From Sphingobacteriaceae bacterium DW12 (lineage in GTDB: Bacteria > Bacteroidota > Bacteroidia > Sphingobacteriales > Sphingobacteriaceae): a stretch of DNA of 64,000 nt. Where the stretch lies: contig JROE01000008.1 in NCBI GenBank assembly GCA_000783305.1, positions 480,204 through 544,203 of the forward strand, written 5' to 3'. Under the pieces are notes generated by a model, which worked only from the letters and a program-made list of their open reading frames with translations, searched no databases and was not told the DNA's origin. Of the stretch, positions 26,103 to 34,607 are shown in pieces. Every line of letters starts with the position of its first letter. The first letter of the stretch is position 1. A program made the position numbers and the translations under genes.

Positions 26103-27701
26103 TTATTGCTTATCCCACCACACTCGACCAGATAAATTATCGCCACCAGGAACAGCAGCAGCAGCAGCTTTATAATAAGCGCTATTTGACCCTGCTTCTT
26201 CTGCGGTTGGATAAGGCAAACGTCGAGGTATAGTACCATTGGTTGCATTACCAGGGTATACCACAGGTGTCAGATTTGGGAAGCCCGTACGCCGCCAATT
26301 GGACCAAGTTTCATAAAAATTCAAGGCCGTATTTTGATGAATCCAATACTGCAATCCAATCTGACTCAATCCTCCAGTCAATGGGTGTGCGGTAGCATAA
26401 GCCTCCGCATCTGCGTCACTGATGGCTAGAGCAGCATCATATTGCCCCAGAAAGGTGATTCCAGCTTTGACACCATTCTTGTAATGAGTCTCAGCCGATC
26501 CGCCCACACCCCACCTTTGCGCCGCTTCAGCCAGCAGAAGCTCACTCTCTGCATACGTCAGAATAAAGGTAACTCCATCCCTTTTGATCATACCTGGATG
26601 TGGCGACGAATACTCAGGAAAAGTGGTGTAAGATGGGTGGGCGCTAATAGCATACAGGGGATTAGTATTCAAATCCTTTCCATTAGGCATCCCTTTTTGA
26701 ACAGCTGGATCTGCAACAAAGTCCATATTTTTCTTTTTGCTTCCAGTGTCATCCACTTCACTGGGTGTCAGAAATAGCTTGGTGACCGCAACCTTAATAC
26801 GCGGATCATTACTATTTTTTAGTGTATTGATAAAAGTGTCTGACCACTTGACATAGTAATGTTCCTGTCCTCCATCTCCCAATAAGACCTGACTATTACG
26901 GTTTTGGGTTATACGGGCACCCGTTTCATCATGCTTAAGAAAAGCATTATCATCATTGTTGGCCATCGTCTTCCCAACAACCTTTTCCGCATAACTTTTT
27001 GCGGTGATATCGTCCACTTTTGTGAGCCGCATCGCTAACCTCAAAATCAATGAGTTTCCGAAACGTTTCCATTTTTCAAAATTGCTTTTATAGATAACAT
27101 CACCCGTCACTTGATCTGCTGCAGGGTCCAATGCTGCCATAGCCGCCTCCACCTCCTTCAACATATCCATATAGATATCTTGTTGCTTATCATATTTAGC
27201 GGAAAGATTGCCTTTATAATATCCAAGCCCTGCTTCTGAATATGGCACGTCCCCATACAAATCTGTCAATCGAGCGAATATCAATACCTTCCAGATACGA
27301 GCGATATTATGTAGATTCTTATACTGCGGTTTGTCACGTGTCAATTCCACAATGTCTACTATGGGCTTTACCTGCTCGGCATATGCGCGCTCCCAATAGG
27401 CAGAGGTATACCAAGGGGTCAACAGGTATTTGTCCCCTGCCCAATAGCTTACTACAGAAGATAATCCCTGCATCATGGTACCTGAATAGATGAGATTGGC
27501 CCGCCAGGTCTCATATGCTAGATCCGTACTGCCTGTGTAGGTCAACTGTGCAGTAGAAAAGGTAAAATTAGGATCAAAGTTTGTCGGACCATAATTGACT
27601 GGATCCGTGTTAATCTTTTCAAAGTCTTTGGTACAAGCGGTTATTCCCATAAGCCCGGCAACCACTAAAAGACCATATATTTTTATTACGTTATTTTTCA
27701 T
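26103..27701 (-). CDS. SusD/RagB-family outer-membrane lipoprotein
   Basis: Surface nutrient-binding lipoprotein that acts as the lid on its SusC partner. The 532-residue product has a lipobox ending TAC (Cys23), then CTKDFEKINTDP, the entry typical of the SusD-like_2 group. SusD helical (TPR-like) features follow: WERAYAEQVKPI, ARIWKVLIFARLTDLYGDVPYSEA and ILTYAESELLLAEAAQRWGV. The C-terminus NFYETWSNWRRTGFPNL and RRLPYPTAEE is also characteristic. The gene follows susC by 102 bp. No enzyme lies nearby, so the nutrient is unknown. Confidence 0.93.
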   Translation of the reverse strand: MKNNVIKIYGLLVVAGLMGITACTKDFEKINTDPVNYGPTNFDPNFTFSTAQLTYTGSTDLAYETWRANLIYSGTMMQGLSSVVSYWAGDKYLLTPWYTSAYWERAYAEQVKPIVDIVELTRDKPQYKNLHNIARIWKVLIFARLTDLYGDVPYSEAGLGYYKGNLSAKYDKQQDIYMDMLKEVEAAMAALDPAADQVTGDVIYKSNFEKWKRFGNSLILRLAMRLTKVDDITAKSYAEKVVGKTMANNDDNAFLKHDETGARITQNRNSQVLLGDGGQEHYYVKWSDTFINTLKNSNDPRIKVAVTKLFLTPSEVDDTGSKKKNMDFVADPAVQKGMPNGKDLNTNPLYAISAHPSYTTFPEYSSPHPGMIKRDGVTFILTYAESELLLAEAAQRWGVGGSAETHYKNGVKAGITFLGQYDAALAISDADAEAYATAHPLTGGLSQIGLQYWIHQNTALNFYETWSNWRRTGFPNLTPVVYPGNATNGTIPRRLPYPTAEEAGSNSAYYKAAAAAVPGGDNLSGRVWWDKQ

Positions 27702-27803
27702 CAGAATATAATTATTTGTTCATCAATTATCCGATTGCATTTCATTGTTAATGAGCGTTCGAGTTGATTTTATTGGCATCTCAGTTTTATCGTCCTTTCT
27801 CAA

Positions 27804-30800
27804 TTAAAACTTAACATTCAAATTCACCCCAAAGGTTCTGGCGGGAGGCATACCACCCAATTCCAGACCTGGAAAAGTCGCATTGTAACTGGACTCGGGA
27901 TCGATGTTATCCGTTTTCTTCATCAGTATGAAAAGATTACGTGCAACAAGGCTTACATTCAAACCACTAATTTTATTATTAAATACCGAAGCAGGGAAAC
28001 TATAACCAAATGTCAATTGTCTAAATTTGATAAAACTAGCGTCATTGACAAAACGATAAGATGTATTGTTGGCGGTATTCTCATAGAATTTGGCTGCCGT
28101 ATTACCTAAACCTTCTCGATTTTCCAACGTTTCTTTATGCAAGCCTTTGATATAGCCTAAATAATCTGTTCCTGAGAATAATTTACCTCCAAACTTACCA
28201 TCAATCAAGAAACCGAAATTAAAGCGCTTATAGGTAAAATCATTGTTCCAGCCAGCAAACCATTTATTATAAGCTGAACCATATTCTTTCAATTCACCAC
28301 GATCAGGTGAGCCGTCTGCCAATTTCATAATCTCGCCGTTGTCATCGTATTTGTAGTCGTATGCTACAATCTGCCCCAAAGCCTTTCCACGAATATTTTT
28401 GAGAAAGCCCACGCCTGAGCGCGAAGTTGCAATCAGTTGCTCAGATACGCCATCCGCGAGTGACAGTACGGTATTCTTGTTGTAGGTCATATTTAAAGAG
28501 GAAGTCCAATTGAAATTGTCTTTTTTAATGATGACACCCGAAACCAAAGCTTCGACACCTTTATTTTCAATAGATCCGGAGTTTAGAATAGCACCATCAT
28601 AACCAACTGTACTTGACGTAGTCACACTCGTAATCTCATCATCCGAGCGCTTTTTATACCAAGTCAAATCGATATTCAAACGGTTGCTAAAGAACCGTAA
28701 ATCTGTACCTATCTCCAACTCAGAGGCTTTGGAAGCTTTAAGTCCTGAATTTGGAATTTCTAAATTTGTGATTTGCCCTAGAGAAGCTCCTCCTAAAGAC
28801 TGACTAAGGACACTATATGTTAAAGCGGTCTGGTATGGACGTGTAGCCTGACCGACGACTGCATACCCTGCCCTTAACTTACCAAAACTAAGTGCTGCAG
28901 AGTTTATAAACTCAGTAAAGACAAAAGAACCACTAATGGATGGATAGAGCACACTCAACTTATTGTTCATGCCAGGTGCTGCAAGAGTAGAAAACCAGTC
29001 TGAACGAGCACTCCCCGTCAGGTATAAAATATCCCGATAAGCAAATTCTAAAGTCCCATACACCGACTGTGTCTCTTGCTCTGTCTCTGCATAGGCAACA
29101 GATTTATTTTTTAACCCGACAATCGTATAGACTCCAGGCACCAAAACTCCTGAACCTTGGTTGATGGTCAGATCTGTCTTTGTATTGCGGTAACTTGCTC
29201 CTAAATTAGGTGTTAATGCAATTTCGTCATTCACTTTGAACGATTTTCCTACTAGCACATCTGCATTGAGATCTGAGAACCGCATCTTCTGCGATACCAG
29301 ATTATTCGGAGGTGCATAGGCAAGACCCGTAGGAAGCACACTCAGATAACTATTTGTATAAAAATCTTGTCCTGCGCGTCCTTGTACAAACAAACCGTTA
29401 TCAAATGTATATCGAGCAGACAACGAGCTAATTAGACGATTTCTATCTGTATTATTCTGAACTTCATAAGCAGCAAACCAAGGGTTAGTGTCCCATGAAT
29501 TCCCCGTATTATAAGGAACCTCAGATCCTTTATCTGTTTTCCATGGTTTCAGATCCCGAATATCCAAACTCGTAGGTAGGAATACGGCATTATAATTAGC
29601 ACTACCCGCACCATCCGAAAGCATAGGACGATTTTTTGCATTTTCAATAATATAATTGGCACGTGCGTCAATGGCCAGCCTTTTAACAGGCTCGAAAGTA
29701 CCTGTCAAATTCAGGGACTGTCTATCTAAACCAGAATTAGGCATAATGGACTTATTGGAGAGATCGCTAGCAGAAAAACGTAGTGCACCACCTTCAAAGG
29801 CTTTGTTGAGTGCCAAGGAATTAGTCCAAGTATGCCCATCGTTATAGAAGTTTTCTATATTTTTTTTCTGCGCTACATATGGTCTAGCAACTCCATCAAA
29901 CTGTGGCACATTACTATCGTCCAACTTGGCTCCCCAACTTGACCCGCCTACCTGAGCTGCTGCAATTCCATCTTGAGGTTTTTCCCCGTTGGCCCCCTGT
30001 CCATATACATACTGCCAATCGGTCCGATCCATGACCTGTTCTATAACGTAATTGCTGCTGAACTCAATCCCAGAACCTTTTCCTGATTTGGTCGTAATCA
30101 AAATAACACCCGCTTTTGCTCGTGAACCATAAAGAGCTGAAGCAGCAGCACCTTTCAACACAGAGATACTCTCAATATCATCCGGGTTGAGGTTACCTAT
30201 TGCATCTCCCATATCGGGTGCATTATCCCATTGGCTACCTTTATTGCCATTAGGGTTGGTATTACCAAAGCCAACAGGCGCATTTTCCATAGGGACACCG
30301 TTAATCACATACAAAGGTTGGTTGGTCTGGCTTAAGCTGGATGCACCTCGAATAACAACACTAGTCGCAGCCCCCACCCCACCAGAAGTGGAGCTAACGT
30401 CTAACCCCGCAACTTTACCAACCAGCGAATTAGCTATATTATTTTCCCGTGCCTGAGTCAAGGTCTCCCCATTAATTTGGGTGACAGAATATCCCAAAGT
30501 ACGTTTTTCACGATTTACTCCTAAGGCAGTAACTACCACTTCATTCAATAATTGATTATCTTCTTGAAGTACAATCTTGAGTTCGTTGTTCCCTTGAACG
30601 GCAACCTCTTGAGATAGATAGCCCGCAAATGAGAAAATTAGTACACTACCAGTAGGAACATCCAGTTCAAAACGACCATTAATATCAGTGGCCCTGCCAA
30701 TAGCGGTGCCTTTCAAACGGACGGTAGCTCCCGAAAGCGCATGGCCCTCAGCATCTGTCACTATGCCTTTAACTTGCAAATCTTGTCTTTGGCTCACCAC

Positions 30801-31148
30801 TACCAATCCTTCGTTTGATACAGAATATTGAAGTCCAGATTTTTTGAATATCTTGGCAAGTACATCCACTACCTTGGTGTTATCCACTGCAAGGGAAATC
30901 TCTTTGTTTAATAATTGGTTGGTTGAGTTATAGACAAAATAGTAATCACTATTTTCTTCAATAATCTTCAACACTTTACTCAGCTTAGCCCTGTTGACAT
31001 CAAAAGAAACTTTTTGCTGAGAATAGACGCTAGCCGACACATGAAGGCTTGCAATCAACATCATAATTAAGGTTAGTTTCATCCAGATAATGAATCTAAA
31101 GCGCATAAAATATACTCTATGCACTTGCATTAAGCAATTTTTAATCAT
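27804..31148 (-). CDS. SusC/RagA-family TonB-linked receptor with STN domain
   Basis: Outer-membrane TonB-dependent importer of 1,114 residues. Domains in order: signal region with several possible ATGs (residues 1, 15 and 23); an STN domain (about 46-118, FDVNRAKLSKVLKIIEENSDYYFVY) that talks to a FecR anti-sigma factor; a carboxypeptidase-like repeat (about 124-200, VKGIVTDAEGHALSGATVRLKGT); the linker LNEVVVTALG; the plug (VVIRGASSLSQTNQPLYVINGVP, SVLKGAAASALYGSRAKAGVILITTK); and a 22-strand barrel ending GVNLNVKF. The STN domain and the upstream FecR/ECF pair mean its own ligand probably induces transcription. Confidence 0.95.
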   Translation of the reverse strand: MIKNCLMQVHRVYFMRFRFIIWMKLTLIMMLIASLHVSASVYSQQKVSFDVNRAKLSKVLKIIEENSDYYFVYNSTNQLLNKEISLAVDNTKVVDVLAKIFKKSGLQYSVSNEGLVVVSQRQDLQVKGIVTDAEGHALSGATVRLKGTAIGRATDINGRFELDVPTGSVLIFSFAGYLSQEVAVQGNNELKIVLQEDNQLLNEVVVTALGVNREKRTLGYSVTQINGETLTQARENNIANSLVGKVAGLDVSSTSGGVGAATSVVIRGASSLSQTNQPLYVINGVPMENAPVGFGNTNPNGNKGSQWDNAPDMGDAIGNLNPDDIESISVLKGAAASALYGSRAKAGVILITTKSGKGSGIEFSSNYVIEQVMDRTDWQYVYGQGANGEKPQDGIAAAQVGGSSWGAKLDDSNVPQFDGVARPYVAQKKNIENFYNDGHTWTNSLALNKAFEGGALRFSASDLSNKSIMPNSGLDRQSLNLTGTFEPVKRLAIDARANYIIENAKNRPMLSDGAGSANYNAVFLPTSLDIRDLKPWKTDKGSEVPYNTGNSWDTNPWFAAYEVQNNTDRNRLISSLSARYTFDNGLFVQGRAGQDFYTNSYLSVLPTGLAYAPPNNLVSQKMRFSDLNADVLVGKSFKVNDEIALTPNLGASYRNTKTDLTINQGSGVLVPGVYTIVGLKNKSVAYAETEQETQSVYGTLEFAYRDILYLTGSARSDWFSTLAAPGMNNKLSVLYPSISGSFVFTEFINSAALSFGKLRAGYAVVGQATRPYQTALTYSVLSQSLGGASLGQITNLEIPNSGLKASKASELEIGTDLRFFSNRLNIDLTWYKKRSDDEITSVTTSSTVGYDGAILNSGSIENKGVEALVSGVIIKKDNFNWTSSLNMTYNKNTVLSLADGVSEQLIATSRSGVGFLKNIRGKALGQIVAYDYKYDDNGEIMKLADGSPDRGELKEYGSAYNKWFAGWNNDFTYKRFNFGFLIDGKFGGKLFSGTDYLGYIKGLHKETLENREGLGNTAAKFYENTANNTSYRFVNDASFIKFRQLTFGYSFPASVFNNKISGLNVSLVARNLFILMKKTDNIDPESSYNATFPGLELGGMPPARTFGVNLNVKF

Positions 31149-31229
31149 ATTTTGGTACTTGGTTAAAGTTTAAACTTGGCAGCTCGTTTTTTAGCTTAGA
31201 TGGGACTGCCGGTTTGATAATCAGTTTGG

Positions 31230-31255
31230 AAGGATGGTGTTGGACCACCATCCTT
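31230..31255. terminator. Hairpin between fecR and susC genes
   Basis: A 10-bp perfect stem (AAGGATGGTG / CACCATCCTT) with a 6-base loop. On the minus strand, the direction of transcription, the T-tract after the stem is weak. It may be a partial terminator that lowers read-through from fecR into susC, or a processing site. Confidence 0.5.
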
Positions 31256-31260
31256 TTCTT

Positions 31261-32340
31261 TTATTTGTAAATCGTTATTTTTTTTCCATATATCTTATAT
31301 TTAAAGGGTTGTACTTTTTGTAAGGCATTTAATACTTGATCGATACGCTCTTTGTTAAAGGTGGCTGTAAATCTATAATCCTGTAGGTGCTCGTCTTGCA
31401 GCTGGATTTCGACATCATACCAACGCTCTAACACATGTTGTAACGAGGAGAAGTCTTGATCTATAATTTCCAGACGATTCTCTTTCCAGGCTACATCCGG
31501 TAATGTCAAGTTATCTTCTTCTGGTTCTAAATCTTGTATGGCAATCTCCTTAAGTTGCGATTTTTTCACTTTCTTCACACGCTCATTACCTTCGATTTTT
31601 TCCTCAGCTTTGTATATCGTCACTTTTTGATTGGGCTTCAGTAGTACTAGATTTTCATTGCCTCTCTTGCTTTTCATTTCAATGAGCCCATGAATCAATA
31701 CCGCTTCTGAAGTAGTCTCATCGGGATAAGCCTTTACATTGAAGGATGTCCCCAATACGCGAATATCAAAATCCTGGGTATGCACTATAAATGGTTTTTC
31801 CTTGTTAATACTGACATCAAAGAAAGCTTCTCCTGTCAAGTGGACATGCCTTTCATTCACATTAAATCCCTTGTCCATAAACAATTTACTTCCAGCATTT
31901 AGGGTCACCTTACTACCATCTGCCAATTCAATAGTTTTCTTTTCGCCATTGGCAGTCACGTAGCTGACGTCCTGCTGTTGGGAAGCGACACCTTCAACGC
32001 TAGATCTTTGGATAGCCCAAAGCAACCCGCCTGTCAATATGACAAGTGCCGCAGCAGTCTTAATCCAAAATGAAAATTGAAATTTAGAAGTGGTTGGGAT
32101 AGGAGCAAGTGCCTGAATATCGGCTTTCAACTTACCAACCTGAGCATCCAAGGGTCTTTTGTTGCCAACGAGGATGTGATACAGTCTCTTTGCCTGTATC
32201 ATCGTGGCCTCCTGTTCGGGGTGCTTATGCAGATAATTATTCCAGTATTGGATACATTGTTGATTGTCCCCAGCACAATACTCTTGAAAAGTATTATCGA
32301 TTAGAAAATCTTCAACGTTTTCATATTTATTGTTTATCAT
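31261..32340 (-). CDS. FecR-family anti-sigma factor
   Basis: A 359-residue single-pass membrane protein. The cytoplasmic N-terminal region (1-90) is expected to hold the ECF sigma factor, and a membrane helix spans about 93-110. The periplasmic FecR domain includes VTANGEKKTIELADGSKVTLNAGSKL, HLTGEAFFDV and FIVHTQDFDIRVLGTSFNVKAYPD. The C-terminal DUF4974-type domain (WKENRLEIIDQDFSSLQHVLERWYDVEI to the end) reads the STN signal. It lies between the sigma gene (89 bp upstream) and susC (112 bp downstream), the usual order for a regulated SusCD system. Confidence 0.93.
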   Translation of the reverse strand: MINNKYENVEDFLIDNTFQEYCAGDNQQCIQYWNNYLHKHPEQEATMIQAKRLYHILVGNKRPLDAQVGKLKADIQALAPIPTTSKFQFSFWIKTAAALVILTGGLLWAIQRSSVEGVASQQQDVSYVTANGEKKTIELADGSKVTLNAGSKLFMDKGFNVNERHVHLTGEAFFDVSINKEKPFIVHTQDFDIRVLGTSFNVKAYPDETTSEAVLIHGLIEMKSKRGNENLVLLKPNQKVTIYKAEEKIEGNERVKKVKKSQLKEIAIQDLEPEEDNLTLPDVAWKENRLEIIDQDFSSLQHVLERWYDVEIQLQDEHLQDYRFTATFNKERIDQVLNALQKVQPFKYKIYGKKITIYK

Positions 32341-32429
32341 TTGGTGCTATTTACTTTATAGTGCCTTAGAATTTGAAAATTTCCTAAGGAAAAATAAAAT
32401 AAAAACACAAAACACTGACAAATAGATAT

Positions 32430-32987
32430 TTAAATGTCTTTTAATTCTTCTCGCAGAATCTTCAACGCATCATAGACGGTATTATATGCAGTCTTAATTG
32501 TTTGCTTGGTATGTGAGGCAATCTGCTCATAGGTAAGCCCTTCGAAAAATTTCAAATGGATAAGTTGCTTTTGTCTGAAAGTCAATTTATCCAAGGCCTC
32601 TTTTAATCGATGTTGAATCCATTCATTGGTTTGGACCTGTATGATAAACTCTTCGTATGGCATCTCAAACCAATCGTCCTCGGCTTTTACATTTTGAAGG
32701 GCTTTATTGATTTTATTCTGTTTTTCGAGTAGTCTTAGAATTTTTCTCTTTAGAAAAGTTATTAGATAGGCTTGAACATTTTCTACACGTTCCAATTTTT
32801 CTCTCTTCTCCCAAATTGTCACAAATACTTGATCTGTTGCTTCACTAGATAAATCCACGTCACCACTTGTACGTACACCAAAATTAACCAACTCATAATA
32901 CAACGATTTATAAAGATCGAAAAATGCATCTTCATCGCCATTCCGTATGCGTTCCCAAAGTAGTCGATAGGCAAGTCTATTTTTCAT
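32430..32987 (-). CDS. ECF RNA polymerase sigma factor (sigma-70 family)
   Basis: A 185-residue extracytoplasmic-function sigma factor. Region 2 is seen at about 18-90 (DEDAFFDLYKSLYYELVNFGVR, ATDQVFVTIWEKREKLERVENVQAYLITFLKRKILRLL) and region 4 at about 128-180 (LDKLTFRQKQLIHLKFFEGLTYEQIASHTKQTIKTAYNTVYDALKILREEL) with its helix-turn-helix. It begins the ECF-FecR-SusC-SusD run and presumably turns on susC-susD when the receptor is occupied. Confidence 0.93.
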   Translation of the reverse strand: MKNRLAYRLLWERIRNGDEDAFFDLYKSLYYELVNFGVRTSGDVDLSSEATDQVFVTIWEKREKLERVENVQAYLITFLKRKILRLLEKQNKINKALQNVKAEDDWFEMPYEEFIIQVQTNEWIQHRLKEALDKLTFRQKQLIHLKFFEGLTYEQIASHTKQTIKTAYNTVYDALKILREELKDI

Positions 32988-33361
32988 CCGAACAATTTGT
33001 TTGCTATTGCGACAAAACCTGCTTTATTTGAGTGTAATAAAATATCCTTAGATTTTGGTCGTCTACCCTAGGTGTCAGTATGTCTCAATTTATAGTTCCG
33101 AAATTATTGATGGCATAAATTTTGGCAAACAACTATCTCATATCGAAAAACAAGTGTTATCGATGCAATATAATCTTTTAATTGAAAAAAATATCATATC
33201 GATCGTCCCTTGCAATAAAAAAGATTTGCCTCATAGCTAGAAAACAACAATTTATACCTAATAATTGTCTTTTCAATATCAAGAGATACGAGTACATACT
33301 TGCTAATTTTCCATTCCTAAATAATATTAATATTTTAGGACATTAAACACATAACATTTCG
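32988..33361. other. Divergent intergenic region
   Basis: A 374-bp, AT-rich spacer between the ECF sigma gene (minus) and the Crp/Fnr gene (plus). No TAnnTTTG box, strong hairpin or convincing gene was seen. A 61-codon TTG-started frame inside it has no features of a protein. Confidence 0.5.
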
Positions 33362-33955
33362 ATGAAAAATTTCTCTTATTCCGGATATCTGACATCCAAT
33401 ACAGATATAGATACTCAAACCATAGAACACTTGGTCATGAATTGTAGAGTATTGACCGTAAAAAAGGGGAACTACCTACTGCGGGCCGGCGAAGTAGGCA
33501 AACTATCTTATTTTGTGGAAGAAGGTTTACTCAAGCAATATTCCATTGATGACAAAGGTAAGGAGCATATTTTGCAGTTCGCTCCAGAGAACTGGATCGT
33601 CTCCGATCGAGGAAGTGTTTATTTTGGTCTCCCTTCTGATTATTATATCCAAGCCCTAGAGGATAGTAAAGTTGTACAAATTGATGAAGAATTCATCGTA
33701 CAGTTGGCCAAGGAAAACCAATCTTTTTTAGAGTTTAACAATAAATCGCTACACAACCATATTCGGCATCTCCAAAAAAGAATCACCTTATTGCTCAGTG
33801 CGACAGCTGAGCAGCGTTATCTCGATTTTATTAAGATATACCCTAACCTGACACTACGTGTTCCTCAGATTTTGATTGCATCTTATCTAGGCATCACCCC
33901 AGAAAGCCTGAGTCGGGTGCGAAAAGACCTTACACATAAAAATTTCAATCGCTAG
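33362..33955 (+). CDS. Crp/Fnr-family transcriptional regulator
   Basis: A 197-residue regulator. It has an N-terminal cyclic-nucleotide-binding-type beta-barrel (VKKGNYLLRAGEVGKLSYFVEEGLLKQYSIDDKGKEHILQF) and a dimer helix. The C-terminal winged helix is compact, with recognition segment VPQILIASYLGITPESLSRVRKDL. The residues that bind cAMP in CRP and the Fnr cysteines are not present, as in most Bacteroidota members, so the effector is unknown. It is a single gene. Confidence 0.88.
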   Translation: MKNFSYSGYLTSNTDIDTQTIEHLVMNCRVLTVKKGNYLLRAGEVGKLSYFVEEGLLKQYSIDDKGKEHILQFAPENWIVSDRGSVYFGLPSDYYIQALEDSKVVQIDEEFIVQLAKENQSFLEFNNKSLHNHIRHLQKRITLLLSATAEQRYLDFIKIYPNLTLRVPQILIASYLGITPESLSRVRKDLTHKNFNR

Positions 33956-34136
33956 TAATTCTGACGGCTACTGAACAGTAGTTGGTCGTGACCATAGTGT
34001 TTTTTGGTATATCCAATCCTTATACTGTCGCCATAGTGTTGTTGACACGGTATCTGTAAGACTCCAATAAAAAAATGTTTGTGCATGCTAACGCGATTTC
34101 TTAACCTATATCAATATGTATTGCCAAATCGGGTAG

Positions 34137-34144
34137 TACCTTTG
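34137..34144 (+). promoter_or_regulatory. Candidate -7 box for the GNAT gene
   Basis: TACCTTTG matches TAnnTTTG and ends 74 bases before the start at 34219. No TTTG lies at the ideal -33 position. Confidence 0.4.
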
Positions 34145-34218
34145 TGAGAAGAAAAAGAAAATAGATGATACATATTACAGGTTAAGACAACATATACGAT
34201 TATTAAAAAATAAAAAAC

Positions 34219-34500
34219 ATGGAAATCAAACACATTAAAGACGCTCAAAAGGGTTACTTCTCTATGATAGACAACGAGAAAGAAGCAGGTAGAGTAACCT
34301 ATACCCATGCCGGAGACACCAAGATTATCATTGATCATACAGATGTGAACGATGCGTATCGCGGCCAATCCATCGGAAAGAAGATTGTATTGGAAATCGT
34401 CTCCTACGCGCGGGAAAACAATATAAAAATATTGCCGCTATGCCCTTTTGCAAAGTCAGTCTTCGACAAAACCCCAGAAATTAAGGATGTACTTTTTTAG
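34219..34500 (+). CDS. Mini GNAT N-acetyltransferase (NATD1/YidJ type)
   Basis: A 93-residue, single-domain member of the reduced GNAT family. The acetyl-CoA loop VNDAYRGQSIGKKIVLEIVSYAREN and the following KILPLCPFAKSVF with an adjacent aromatic segment are its signature. The usual first strands are shortened (EKEAGRVTYTHAGDTKIIIDHT). Substrate is unknown. It is a single gene, convergent with the histidine kinase gene. Confidence 0.88.
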   Translation: MEIKHIKDAQKGYFSMIDNEKEAGRVTYTHAGDTKIIIDHTDVNDAYRGQSIGKKIVLEIVSYARENNIKILPLCPFAKSVFDKTPEIKDVLF

Positions 34501-34512
34501 TCTCTATCCTGA

Positions 34513-34550
34513 CCTTGCTGCTTATTCTCCCTGGAGAATAAGCAGCAAGG
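34513..34550. terminator. Perfect 18-bp inverted repeat, probable terminator
   Basis: CCTTGCTGCTTATTCTCC (34513-34530) and its exact complement (34533-34550) are separated by 2 bases. The repeat lies between the convergent GNAT and histidine kinase genes. Neither side carries a clear T-run, so the repeat is stronger than needed for the stem but weak as a classical Rho-independent site. Confidence 0.6.
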
Positions 34551-34607
34551 TTCGACCACGGAATACTTGCTAATAGCGCCCTCTAGCAATCTGCCAGAAC
34601 TTTCTTA

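Noticed and set aside
33055-33240. 61-codon frame between the sigma factor and Crp/Fnr genes
   Set aside because: TTG start, no domain, no signal sequence, no upstream promoter, and composition typical of AT-rich spacer.
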